Below are positions 34,156 to 42,588 of a stretch of 64,000 nucleotides of DNA, piece after piece. Position 1 is the first letter of the stretch, and every line of letters starts with the position of its first letter. Source of the DNA: Mesorhizobium sp. (GTDB lineage: Bacteria; Pseudomonadota; Alphaproteobacteria; Rhizobiales; Rhizobiaceae). Position numbers and translations under genes: made by a program. The notes beneath the pieces are model-generated. The model was not told where the DNA came from and ran no database searches. It saw nothing but the letters and a program-made list of their open reading frames with translations. The stretch covers positions 62,001-126,000 of the forward strand of contig SAQE01000002.1 in the NCBI GenBank assembly GCA_004020545.1. Reading direction: 5' to 3'.

Positions 34156-35223
34156 ATGTCCAGATACATGTCCAGATTGACCGCGGCCGCGATGGCCGTC
34201 TCGAGCCTCGCCCTCGGCGCGACGTTTGCCAATGCGCAGGATATCGCCGGCTCCACGGTCGCGTTCCTGATGCCCGACCAGGGCTCGACGCGCTACGAGG
34301 AGCATGACCATCCGGGCTTCGTCGCCGAGATGAAGAAGCTCTGCGACAGCTGCAAGGTGCTCTACCTCAACGCCGACGCCGACGTCACCAAGCAGCAGCA
34401 GCAGTTCAATTCGGTCATCACCCAGGGCGCCAAGGTGATCGTGCTCGATCCGGTGGATTCCGCGGCGGCGGCGTCGCTGGTGCACAACGCCCAGGCCCAG
34501 GGCGTCAAGGTCATCGCCTATGACCGTCCGATCCCAGACGCCAAGGCCGATTTCTACGTGTCGTTCGACAACAAGGCCATCGGCAAGGCGATCGCCGCCT
34601 CGCTGGTGGACCACCTCAAGGCCAAGGGCGTGTCGAGCGACGGCGATGTCGGCGTGCTGCAGATCAACGGCTCGCCGACCGACGCCGCGGCAGGCCTGAT
34701 CAAGGACGGTATCCATGAAGGCCTCAAGACCGGCAGCTACAAGACGCTCGCCGAGTTCGACACGCCGAACTGGGCGCCGTCGAATGCCCAGCAATGGGCG
34801 GCGGGGCAGATCTCGCGCTTCGGCAACAAGATCGTCGGCGTGGTCGCCGCCAATGACGGCACGGGCGGCGGCGCCATCGCGGCGCTCAAGGCCGCCGGCG
34901 TCGATCCGGTGCCGCCGGTGACAGGCAACGACGCCACGATTGCCGCGCTGCAGCTCGTCATTGCCGGCGACCAGTACAACACTATCTCCAAGCCCAGCGA
35001 GATCGTCGCCGCGGCAGCCGCGAACGTTGCGGTGCAGCTTCTCAAGGGCGAGGCTCCGAAAGCCGAGACGACGCTCTACGACACGCCCTCGCAGCTCTTC
35101 GTGCCGGCGGTGGTGACGCAGGAGAACCTCAAGGCCGAGATCATCGACAAGAAGATCCAGACCGCAGCCCAGCTTTGCACCGACCGCTACGCCGAAGGCT
35201 GCAAGAAGCTCGGCATTGAATGA
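34156..35223 (+). CDS. Sugar/polyol ABC transporter substrate-binding protein, XylF-like
   Basis: The 355-residue periplasmic-binding-protein type I has a Sec signal (about residues 1-27, ending A-N-A-Q). Typical parts are Q-Q-Q-Q-F-N-S-V-I-T-Q-G-A-K-V-I-V, Y-D-R-P-I, V-V-A-A-N-D-G-T-G-G-G-A-I-A-A-L and the XylF-like P-V-T-G-N-D-A-T-I-A-A-L-Q. A pair of Cys near residues 64-68 and another near the C-terminus may form disulfides. Downstream polyol dehydrogenases suggest ribitol or another polyol rather than xylose. The 226 bases upstream hold no obvious gene. Confidence 0.9.
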   Translation: MSRYMSRLTAAAMAVSSLALGATFANAQDIAGSTVAFLMPDQGSTRYEEHDHPGFVAEMKKLCDSCKVLYLNADADVTKQQQQFNSVITQGAKVIVLDPVDSAAAASLVHNAQAQGVKVIAYDRPIPDAKADFYVSFDNKAIGKAIAASLVDHLKAKGVSSDGDVGVLQINGSPTDAAAGLIKDGIHEGLKTGSYKTLAEFDTPNWAPSNAQQWAAGQISRFGNKIVGVVAANDGTGGGAIAALKAAGVDPVPPVTGNDATIAALQLVIAGDQYNTISKPSEIVAAAAANVAVQLLKGEAPKAETTLYDTPSQLFVPAVVTQENLKAEIIDKKIQTAAQLCTDRYAEGCKKLGIE

Positions 35224-35227
35224 GGAG

Positions 35228-35386
35228 CGATGCCGCCCAGGCGGCATTGTCTCCAGAGCGATGCGGCCTCGGCCGCATCGTCCCCAGAAGCGACGCGGCC
35301 AAATCGCGTCGCCTGCGATACGCTCGGCAGGCCTATCAGGGCTGACAGCCGGACGTGTCCGGCCGCTGCCCCCTGGCGGCCGGACA
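35228..35386. repeat. Four tandem hairpins after the XylF-like gene
   Basis: Stem-loops follow one another: ATGCCGCC/GGCGGCAT (35230-35247), GATGCGGC/GCCGCATC (35260-35279), GCGACGCG/CGCGTCGC (35290-35312) and TGTCCGGCCGC/GCGGCCGGACA (35356-35386). They fill the 194-base gap before the ATPase gene. Confidence 0.75.
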
Positions 35387-35417
35387 TATCGACCAAAACC
35401 GGAAAGAGAAATAGGCC

Positions 35418-36233
35418 ATGGCAATACCCGACACGCCGTCAACGACAAGCCGCCAACCGGTGCTCAGTCTGCGCGGCATCTCGAAGAATTTCGGAGCGGT
35501 GTCGGCCCTCACGGATGTCGATCTCGACATCAATGCCGGCGAGATCGTGGCCCTGGTCGGCGACAACGGCGCCGGCAAATCGACGCTGGTGAAGATTTTG
35601 GCCGGCGCTCACATGCCGAGCTCCGGCTCGATCACCTTCGACGGCCAGCCGGTGACGTTAGCCAATCCCGCCGCGGCGTTGAAGCTCGGTATCGCGACAG
35701 TCTTCCAGGATCTCGCGCTCTGCGAGAACCTCGACGTCGTGGCCAACATCTTCCTTGGCCGTGAGCTCCATCCGCTTCGCCTCGACGAAGTCTCGATGGA
35801 GGTCCGCGCCTGGACGCTGCTCAACGAGCTGTCGGCACGGATTCCGAGCGTGCGCGAGCCCGTGGCATCGCTGTCGGGCGGGCAACGGCAGACGGTCGCG
35901 ATCGCCCGCTCGCTGCTGATGGAGCCACGCGTGATCCTCCTCGACGAGCCGACCGCGGCACTTGGCGTCGCGCAGACGGCAGAGGTGCTCAACCTCATCG
36001 AGCGCGTGCGGGATCGCGGCTTAGGCGTCGTCATGATCAGCCACAACATGGAGGACGTGCGCGCCGTGGCCGACCGCATCGTGGTGCTGAGGCTCGGCCG
36101 CAACAACGGCATCTTCCTGCCCGGCGCATCCAACCAGGAACTGGTGACCGCAATAACCGGCGCCGACGACAATGCCGTGTCGAGGCGCGGCAAGCGCACG
36201 GCCGAGGCGAAGGCTGAGGGAGAACGGCCATGA
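35418..36233 (+). CDS. Sugar/polyol ABC transporter ATP-binding protein (single-domain type)
   Basis: The 271-residue ATPase has Walker A G-D-N-G-A-G-K-S-T-L, signature L-S-G-G-Q-R-Q-T-V-A-I-A-R-S and Walker B V-I-L-L-D-E-P-T-A-A-L-G. It is half the size of RbsA/XylG and resembles FrcA-type single-cassette proteins of the carbohydrate CUT2 group. It overlaps the permease gene by four bases. Confidence 0.92.
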   Translation: MAIPDTPSTTSRQPVLSLRGISKNFGAVSALTDVDLDINAGEIVALVGDNGAGKSTLVKILAGAHMPSSGSITFDGQPVTLANPAAALKLGIATVFQDLALCENLDVVANIFLGRELHPLRLDEVSMEVRAWTLLNELSARIPSVREPVASLSGGQRQTVAIARSLLMEPRVILLDEPTAALGVAQTAEVLNLIERVRDRGLGVVMISHNMEDVRAVADRIVVLRLGRNNGIFLPGASNQELVTAITGADDNAVSRRGKRTAEAKAEGERP

Positions 36234-37483
36234 CGACGGCTTCCGACCGCAACCCCGGCGCGCTGCTCGATCGCAGCGACGAGCGGTTGAAGGATCGCAG
36301 CGGCGCGAAGGGCGCCATCAAGGGCTTTCTCGACCGTGTCCGGTCCGGCGATCTCGGCTCGCTGCCCGTCGTCGTCGGCCTGGTTCTGATCTGCACCATC
36401 TTCCAGACGCTCAACCCGGTATTCCTGTCGCCGAACAATCTCGTCAATCTGCTGTTCGACTGCTCGACGGTCGGCATCATCTCGCTCGGCATCGTCTGCG
36501 TTCTGATGGTCGGCGAAATCGACCTGTCCGTCGGGTCCGTCAGCGGTCTGTCCTCGGCGCTGCTCGGCGTGCTGTGGGTCCAGTGGGGCTGGCCGGTCGC
36601 GCTTGCCATTGTCACTGCCATGGCGGTCGGGTTCGTGACCGGCTGCGTCTACGCGTTCCTGCTCAACAGGCTCGGCATGCCGAGCTTCGTGTCGACTTTG
36701 TCGGGCCTGCTCGCCTTCCTCGGCCTGCAGCTCTACATCCTCGGCCCGACCGGCTCGATCAATCTGCCCTACGACTCGCCGCTGGTGAATTTCGGCCAGC
36801 TCCTGGTGATGCCGCACTGGGTGTCGTACACGCTTGCGGTGGCGCCTGGCGTGCTCGCCCTGGTTCTCGGCTACCGCAAGGCGCAACGACGCCAGGCCGC
36901 CGGGCTGTCGTCGCGTTCCTTCGGCGGGCTTCTCCTCCAGGCCGTGGCGATCACCCTCGCGCTCGAACTGGTGGCCTACTACCTCAACCTGTCGCGCGGC
37001 GTGCCCTGGATGTTCGCCCTGTTCGTTGGCCTGGTCGTGGCCATGAACTATGCGCTGAAACGTACCCAGTGGGGCCGCTCGATGACTGCCGTGGGCGGCA
37101 ACCGCGAGGCGGCGCGTCGCGCCGGCATCAATGTGCGCCTGATCTACACCAGCGCCTTCGCGCTCTGCGCCACGCTGGCGGCGACGGGTGGCCTGCTCTC
37201 GGCCGCGCGTCTGGCGACCGCCAGCCAGCAGGCCGGCACCGGCGACGTCAACCTCAACGCCATCGCGGCGGCCGTCATCGGCGGCACCAGCCTGTTCGGC
37301 GGCCGCGGCAGCGCCTATTCGGCGCTGCTCGGCATCATCGTCATCCAGTCCATCGCAAGCGGCCTGACGCTGCTCGATCTGTCATCCTCGCTCCGGTACA
37401 TGATCACCGGCTGCGTGCTGGCGATCGCGGTCATCGTCGATTCTCTCGCCCGCCGCTCGCGTGTCTCACACGGCCGCGCCTGA
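36230..37483 (+). CDS. Sugar/polyol ABC transporter permease, XylH-like
   Basis: The 417-residue protein has about ten or more membrane helices and the CUT2 permease signatures [22 protein letters not shown] and [13 protein letters not shown]. The extended length and long loops match XylH rather than RbsC. The start ATG lies in an overlap with the ATPase gene. Confidence 0.92.
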   Translation: MTTASDRNPGALLDRSDERLKDRSGAKGAIKGFLDRVRSGDLGSLPVVVGLVLICTIFQTLNPVFLSPNNLVNLLFDCSTVGIISLGIVCVLMVGEIDLSVGSVSGLSSALLGVLWVQWGWPVALAIVTAMAVGFVTGCVYAFLLNRLGMPSFVSTLSGLLAFLGLQLYILGPTGSINLPYDSPLVNFGQLLVMPHWVSYTLAVAPGVLALVLGYRKAQRRQAAGLSSRSFGGLLLQAVAITLALELVAYYLNLSRGVPWMFALFVGLVVAMNYALKRTQWGRSMTAVGGNREAARRAGINVRLIYTSAFALCATLAATGGLLSAARLATASQQAGTGDVNLNAIAAAVIGGTSLFGGRGSAYSALLGIIVIQSIASGLTLLDLSSSLRYMITGCVLAIAVIVDSLARRSRVSHGRA

Positions 37484-37505
37484 CGGCTCATCGAAGAGGA
37501 TCGCA

Positions 37506-38234
37506 ATGTCTGAAAGTCTCTCCGGCAAGGTTGCCGCAATCACTGGTGCTGCCTCCGGCATTGGGCTGGAATGCGCCCGCGCCATGCTCGCCGCCGGCGC
37601 AAAGGTCGTGCTGGTCGACCGGGCCGAGGATCGGCTGAAGGAGCTTGTCGCCGAGCTCGGCGACAATGCTTGCGCCGTGGTCACCGACCTGCTCGACCCG
37701 GCGAGCGTCAATCGCATGATGCCGGAGATCCTGGAGAAGGCCGGCACGCTCGACATCTTCCATGCCAATGCCGGCGCCTATGTCGGCGGCGAGGTGGCGT
37801 CCGGCGATCCCGACCAGTGGGACAAGATGCTCAACCTCAACATCAACGCGGTCTTCCGCACCGTCCATGCCGTGCTGCCGCATATGATCGAGAAGAAGAG
37901 CGGCGACATCATCGTCACCAGTTCCGTCGCCGGCTTCGTTCCCGTGGTCTGGGAGCCGATCTACACCGCCTCGAAATTCGCCGTGCAGGCCTTCGTGCAT
38001 ACGGTTCGCCGGCAGGTGCTGAAGCATGGCATCCGCGTCGGCGCCGTCGCACCCGGTCCCGTGGTGACGGCGCTGCTGAGCGACTGGCCGAAGGCCAAGA
38101 TGGAAGAGGCGCTTGCCGCCGGCAGCTTGATGGAGGCCAAGGAGGTGGCCGATGCGGTGCTCTTCATGCTGACGCGGCCGCGCAACGTCACCATTCGCGA
38201 CCTCGTCATCCTGCCGCAGAGCGTCGACATCTGA
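37506..38234 (+). CDS. rbtD: Ribitol 2-dehydrogenase-like SDR
   Basis: The 242-residue classical short-chain dehydrogenase carries T-G-A-A-S-G-I-G at residues 13-20, F-H-A-N-A-G and a catalytic Y153-x-x-x-K157. Segments [16 protein letters not shown] and D-W-P-K-A-K-M follow the Klebsiella ribitol dehydrogenase as I remember it, so conversion of ribitol to D-ribulose is likely. I chose ATG 37506, 22 bases after the permease stop, because the product begins directly at the SDR fold. Confidence 0.82.
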   Translation: MSESLSGKVAAITGAASGIGLECARAMLAAGAKVVLVDRAEDRLKELVAELGDNACAVVTDLLDPASVNRMMPEILEKAGTLDIFHANAGAYVGGEVASGDPDQWDKMLNLNINAVFRTVHAVLPHMIEKKSGDIIVTSSVAGFVPVVWEPIYTASKFAVQAFVHTVRRQVLKHGIRVGAVAPGPVVTALLSDWPKAKMEEALAAGSLMEAKEVADAVLFMLTRPRNVTIRDLVILPQSVDI

Positions 38235-38270
38235 ACCGTTCCTCCAACGCCGCACGATGGAGCTGCAATC

Positions 38271-39029
38271 ATGATCCTCGACCGCTTCCGACTGGGCGAG
38301 AAGGTGGCGCTGGTGACCGGCGGCACCCGCGGCATCGGCCTAGCCATCGCCAAGGCGCTCGGGGAAGCCGGCGCGCATGTCGTCGTTGCGGGTCGGACCA
38401 TGAAGGACGACGCACGGCAGGAGCTCGCGGGCGTTGCCTTCGATTTCCTCGCCGCGGAAATGCTGGACGAGAAGGCGCCGGACAGGCTGGTCGCCGAAAC
38501 ACTGGGCAAGGCCGGCCGGCTCGACATCCTGGTCAACAGCGCCGGCATCGCCGTGCATGGCGACAGCGGCGACTATCCGGAGGACATCTGGCGCAAGACG
38601 ATGGCGATCAATGTCGATGCCGTGTTCCGCTGCTGCCGGGCGGCGCTGGCGCCGATGCGGCGTCAGGGCGGCGGCGCGATCCTCAATGTCGGCTCGATCT
38701 CCGGCATAGTCTCCAACATTCCGCAGAACCAGGTCGCGTACAACAGCTCCAAGGCCGCGGTGCATATGATGACCAAGAGCCTCGCCAGCGAGGTCGCTGC
38801 CGAGAACATCCGCGTCAACGCCGTGGCGCCCGGCTATGTCGAGACGGACATGTCGCGCGGCGGCATCGAAAATCCCGAATGGTTCCCGATCTGGCGCGGC
38901 ATGACGCCAATGGGTCGCGTCGGCCAGCCGGAGGAGGTTGCGGCGGCGGCGCTTTTCCTGTGCTCTCCCGCCGCGAGCTATGTGACCGGCGAGGTGCTGG
39001 TCATCGATGGCGGCTATACGACGCGCTGA
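38271..39029 (+). CDS. SDR-family oxidoreductase
   Basis: The 252-residue classical SDR has T-G-G-T-R-G-I-G near the start, N-S-A-G, and Y-N-S-S-K with the catalytic Tyr and Lys. The C-terminus is G-E-V-L-V-I-D-G-G-Y, typical of polyol and 3-oxoacyl-type SDRs. The substrate is not evident; the operon suggests another polyol or ketose step. It is 36 bases after the ribitol dehydrogenase-like gene. Confidence 0.85.
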   Translation: MILDRFRLGEKVALVTGGTRGIGLAIAKALGEAGAHVVVAGRTMKDDARQELAGVAFDFLAAEMLDEKAPDRLVAETLGKAGRLDILVNSAGIAVHGDSGDYPEDIWRKTMAINVDAVFRCCRAALAPMRRQGGGAILNVGSISGIVSNIPQNQVAYNSSKAAVHMMTKSLASEVAAENIRVNAVAPGYVETDMSRGGIENPEWFPIWRGMTPMGRVGQPEEVAAAALFLCSPAASYVTGEVLVIDGGYTTR

Positions 39030-39058
39030 TATAGTCTCGCCGAGGCAGGAGAACCGGT

Positions 39059-39829
39059 ATGAAACTCAAGGATAAGGTCGCCGTCGTCACCGGCGGCGCG
39101 CAAGGCATCGGGGCGGCCATCGTGCGCGGCTTCGCCGCCGAAGGCGCTCATGTCGTCATCGCCGACATGGCGATCGACAAAGCGGAGGCGCTGGCGCGCG
39201 AACTGGGCGACAAGGCTACCGCTGTCCGGCTGGACGTGCGCGATCTCGCTTCGATCGAGGCGCTGGTCGATTCCGTGACAAGGACGCATGGCGGCATCGA
39301 CATCCTCGTCAACAACGCCGCCGTCTTCGACATGGGGCCGCTGCTGGAAATCTCCGAAAAGAGCTTCGACCTGCAATTCTCGGTCAATGTGAAAGGTCTT
39401 CTGTTCACGCTGCAGGCGGTGGCCAGGCGCATGGTCGCACAAGGACGCCGCGGCAAGATCATCAACATGGCATCACAGGCGGGCCGGCGCGGCGAGGCAC
39501 TGGTCGCGGTCTACTGCGCGACCAAGGCCGCGGTGATCAGCATCACGCAGTCGGCAGGCCTCGCACTCATCAAACACGGCATCAACGTCAACGGCATCGC
39601 GCCGGGCGTGGTCGACACGCCGATGTGGGACCAGGTCGACGCGCTGTTCGCGCGCTACGAGAACCTGCCGATCGGCGAGAAGAAACGGCAGGTCGGGCTG
39701 GCGGTGCCGGCAGGGCGCATGGGCGATCCGGACGATTATCGGGGCGCGGCGATTTTCCTGGCCTCGAGCGACGCCGATTATGTCGTCGCGCAAACCCTTA
39801 ATGTGGACGGCGGCAACTGGATGAGCTGA
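39059..39829 (+). CDS. smoS: Sorbitol (L-iditol 2-) dehydrogenase-like SDR
   Basis: The 256-residue SDR has T-G-G-A-Q-G-I-G, Y-C-A-T-K and, most tellingly, I-I-N-M-A-S-Q-A-G-R-R-G-E-A-L-V, then E-K-K-R-Q-V-G and the ending V-D-G-G-N-W-M-S. This is the pattern I recall from Rhodobacter SmoS, which oxidises sorbitol to fructose. The symbol is a family match, not proof of substrate. It is the last gene of the AraC-linked polyol operon. Confidence 0.8.
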   Translation: MKLKDKVAVVTGGAQGIGAAIVRGFAAEGAHVVIADMAIDKAEALARELGDKATAVRLDVRDLASIEALVDSVTRTHGGIDILVNNAAVFDMGPLLEISEKSFDLQFSVNVKGLLFTLQAVARRMVAQGRRGKIINMASQAGRRGEALVAVYCATKAAVISITQSAGLALIKHGINVNGIAPGVVDTPMWDQVDALFARYENLPIGEKKRQVGLAVPAGRMGDPDDYRGAAIFLASSDADYVVAQTLNVDGGNWMS

Positions 39830-40119
39830 AGCTGGGGTGAGGCTTCAGGCCGCGGCAGCCGTCGCCGTGCTCTCGGCGAAGGGGGCCTTCGGCAAGCAAA
39901 TCCTGGAGGCGGGCTACCCGCATTTCGGAAGCCGCCTTCGCCGAGGAATTGCCTGGACCGGCACGATGTTTCTCAGTGTAGAGTGGGAGTTCATGAGGGC
40001 AGCGGGTGTTGGCCGTCATAGCTGCGTTGGGGGGTAGCCGAGATGGATGCGGAAAAGTCGATCTGCAAACTGACCGAGGCGCCGATCATCTGCACAACGC
40101 CGCTTCAGGGGCTGTGAGG
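39830..40119. other. 290-base gap before the MFS gene
   Basis: No convincing gene is present. A 24-codon frame (40042-40116, TGA just before the MFS start) could be a chance or leader ORF, and a 66-codon frame at 39837-40037 has no recognisable feature. Confidence 0.4.
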
Positions 40120-41334
40120 ATGTCGGGCGAGGAGAGGCGCTGGTCGTTCCTCGCGCTGGCCTGCCTGGCCGTGGTTCTTTCGCTCACCACCTGGTTTTCG
40201 GCAACGGCGGTGATCCCCGAGCTCAAGGCGCGCTGGCAGCTAGGCGCCGCCGCGGCGGCCTGGCTGACCAACGGCGTTCAAGCGGGCTTTGTCTTCGGCG
40301 CGCTGGCCTCATCGATCCTCGGCCTGCCGGACCGTTGGCGGCTCAATCGCATGATGGCGGGCGCGGCGGTGCTGGCAGGGGCGGCGAACCTGGTCCTGCT
40401 GATCGAGCCCGGAGCCGTCGTTGCGATCCTCGCCCGGTTCGTCACCGGCATTGCGCTGGCGGGTGTCTATCCGCCGGCGATAAAGCTGATGGCGACCTGG
40501 TTTCGCAAGGAGCGCGGACTGGCGCTCGGCCTGCTGATCGCGGCGCTGACGCTCGGCTCGGCGCTGCCGCATCTGGTGCGGGCCATCGGCGCCGGGATCG
40601 ACTGGCGCGTCGTCGTGAGCGCCAGCTCGTTGTGTGCGTTCGTCTCCGCGGCAATCTTCGCACACGCCCTGCATGAAGGCCCGTTTCCATTTGCGCGATC
40701 GGTCGTCGACCCGCGCCAGGTCGGGGCGATTATCCGCGACCGCCCGGTCATGCTCGCCAATCTCGGCTATTTCGGCCACATGTGGGAGCTCTACGCCATG
40801 TGGGGCTGGTTCCTGGCCTATGCGGGAGCTGCGGTTGCCGCCGGCAACCCGGTCTTTTCCGGAAATGTTTCGCTGCTCACCTTCGCGGTGATCGCAGTGG
40901 GCGCGCTCGGCGCCGCCGGCGGCGGCCTGCTGGCCGATCGTGTCGGCCGCTGCAACACCACGGCGCTGTCGATGGCGCTATCCGGTGCGTGCGCGCTGCT
41001 GATCGGCGTCTTCTTCGACGGTCCGTCCTGGCTGTTCGTCGCCGTCGCCCTGGTCTGGGGTGTCTCGGTCGTTGCCGACTCCGCGCAATTCTCGGCGGCC
41101 GTGACGGAACTTGCCGAGCCGCATCTCGTCGGATCGGCGCTGGCCTTCCAGATGGGCATCGGCTTTGCCATCACCATCGTCGCCATCTGGATGGTGCCGT
41201 TGTTCGGGGGTGCCATCGGCGGCTGGCGCTGGGCGTTCCTGTTGCTGGTGCCTGGTCCGGCCATCGGCGCCGCCGCCATGCTGGCGCTGCGGGCCGATCG
41301 GTCGGCGCTCAAGCTTGCCGGCGGCCGGCGGTAG
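40120..41334 (+). CDS. MFS transporter
   Basis: The 404-residue protein has about twelve membrane helices and the MFS loop motif D-R-W-R-L-N-R between helices 2 and 3 in degenerate form, repeated as A-D-R-V-G-R-C between helices 8 and 9. The start ATG follows GTGAGG. The substrate is unknown. It is separated from the polyol operon by 290 bases and may be independent. Confidence 0.85.
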   Translation: MSGEERRWSFLALACLAVVLSLTTWFSATAVIPELKARWQLGAAAAAWLTNGVQAGFVFGALASSILGLPDRWRLNRMMAGAAVLAGAANLVLLIEPGAVVAILARFVTGIALAGVYPPAIKLMATWFRKERGLALGLLIAALTLGSALPHLVRAIGAGIDWRVVVSASSLCAFVSAAIFAHALHEGPFPFARSVVDPRQVGAIIRDRPVMLANLGYFGHMWELYAMWGWFLAYAGAAVAAGNPVFSGNVSLLTFAVIAVGALGAAGGGLLADRVGRCNTTALSMALSGACALLIGVFFDGPSWLFVAVALVWGVSVVADSAQFSAAVTELAEPHLVGSALAFQMGIGFAITIVAIWMVPLFGGAIGGWRWAFLLLVPGPAIGAAAMLALRADRSALKLAGGRR

Positions 41335-41488
41335 GTTCAGGCTGGCCGTCGGATCCTGGGCGTGGCCGGAAAGCTCCGTCCAGCCACGCACTCGCCCCCA
41401 CCGGGCGCTTTCTTCGGTTCCTGCCGATTGGGAGGAACGATCTCGCGGCTGACGCATTTTGGTTCCCGTCAACAGTTTGAGGGAATCC

Positions 41489-42547
41489 ATGCGCATTGCC
41501 CATGTCGCGCCGCTCTATGAGTCCGTCCCCCCGAGATTTTATGGCGGCACCGAGCGCATCGTCTCTTATCTCACCGAAGCGCTGGTGGAATTGGGGCACG
41601 ATGTGACGCTGTTCGCCAGCGGCGACAGCGAGACCTCGGCGCGGCTGGTGCCCGGCCGCGACCAGGCGATCAGGCTCGACCCGCGGCCGAAGAAGTCGGA
41701 GATCGCGGCCCATCTGGCGATGCTCTGCGACGTGCGCGAGCGGGCCAGCGAGTTCGACGTCATCCATTTCCATCTCAGCCATTTCGCGCATTTTCCGTTC
41801 TTCGAGCACATGGCAGAGCGAACGGTGACGACGCCGCATGGCAGGCTCGACTATGTCGACCTGGCTCCGGCCTACAAGCGCTTCCCGCGCTTTCCGATGA
41901 TCGCGATCTCGCACAGCCAAAAGCGGGGATTGCCCGACGCCAACTGGCTGGCGACGATCCATCACGGGATCCCGGTCGATGCCTACCGGGCAACCTACAG
42001 CCCGTCGGCTGAAGAGCCGTATCTCGCTTTCCTCGGGCGACTGTCTCGCGACAAGCGGCCGGATCGGGCGATCGAGATCGCGCGACGTTCCGGGCTGAAG
42101 CTGAAGCTGGCGGCCAAGATCGGCGACGATGACCGCGCCTATTTTCACGACGAGATCGAGGCGCTCATCGATGGCGACCGCGTCGACTATGTCGGCGAGA
42201 TCGCAGAGGACGAGAAGGCAGCATTTCTCGGCAACGCCGCCGGTCTCCTGTTTCCCATCGACTGGCCGGAGCCATTCGGCCTGGCGCCGATCGAGGCCAT
42301 GGCCTGCGGCACGCCGGTCATCGCCTGGAATTGCGGCGCCCTGCCGGAGATCATCGACCAAGGCGTGACCGGCTTTGTCGTCGACACCGTCGATGAGGCC
42401 GTCGCTGCGATGCCGTCCCTTCTTGAACTTGATCGGCGGCAGGTGAGGGCGGTCTTCGAAAAGCGGTTTTCGGTCACCAGGATGGCGCGCGACTATCTCG
42501 CCGCCTATATGCGCCTGATCGGCATCCAGGAGGCGAAAGCCTCCTGA
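41489..42547 (+). CDS. Glycosyltransferase family 4
   Basis: The 352-residue GT-B enzyme starts M-R-I-A-H-V-A-P-L-Y-E-S-V-P-P-R-F-Y-G-G-T-E-R, with the N-terminal loop typical of this family. It contains the C-terminal nucleotide-sugar site P-I-D-W-P-E-P-F-G-L-A-P-I-E-A-M-A-C-G-T-P-V. The preferred ATG follows a GAGGGA site. It lies before a debranching-type enzyme and trehalose genes, suggesting a role in alpha-glucan or compatible-solute metabolism, but the acceptor is unknown. Confidence 0.9.
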   Translation: MRIAHVAPLYESVPPRFYGGTERIVSYLTEALVELGHDVTLFASGDSETSARLVPGRDQAIRLDPRPKKSEIAAHLAMLCDVRERASEFDVIHFHLSHFAHFPFFEHMAERTVTTPHGRLDYVDLAPAYKRFPRFPMIAISHSQKRGLPDANWLATIHHGIPVDAYRATYSPSAEEPYLAFLGRLSRDKRPDRAIEIARRSGLKLKLAAKIGDDDRAYFHDEIEALIDGDRVDYVGEIAEDEKAAFLGNAAGLLFPIDWPEPFGLAPIEAMACGTPVIAWNCGALPEIIDQGVTGFVVDTVDEAVAAMPSLLELDRRQVRAVFEKRFSVTRMARDYLAAYMRLIGIQEAKAS

Positions 42548-42588
42548 TCGGCATTGTCTTTCGGGCGGGACAAACGAAGAGGTGACGA

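Noticed and set aside
40042-40116. A 24-codon ORF ending just before the MFS start, possibly a leader peptide
   Set aside because: It has no regulatory run of one amino acid, no attenuator-like hairpins and only a weak ribosome site.
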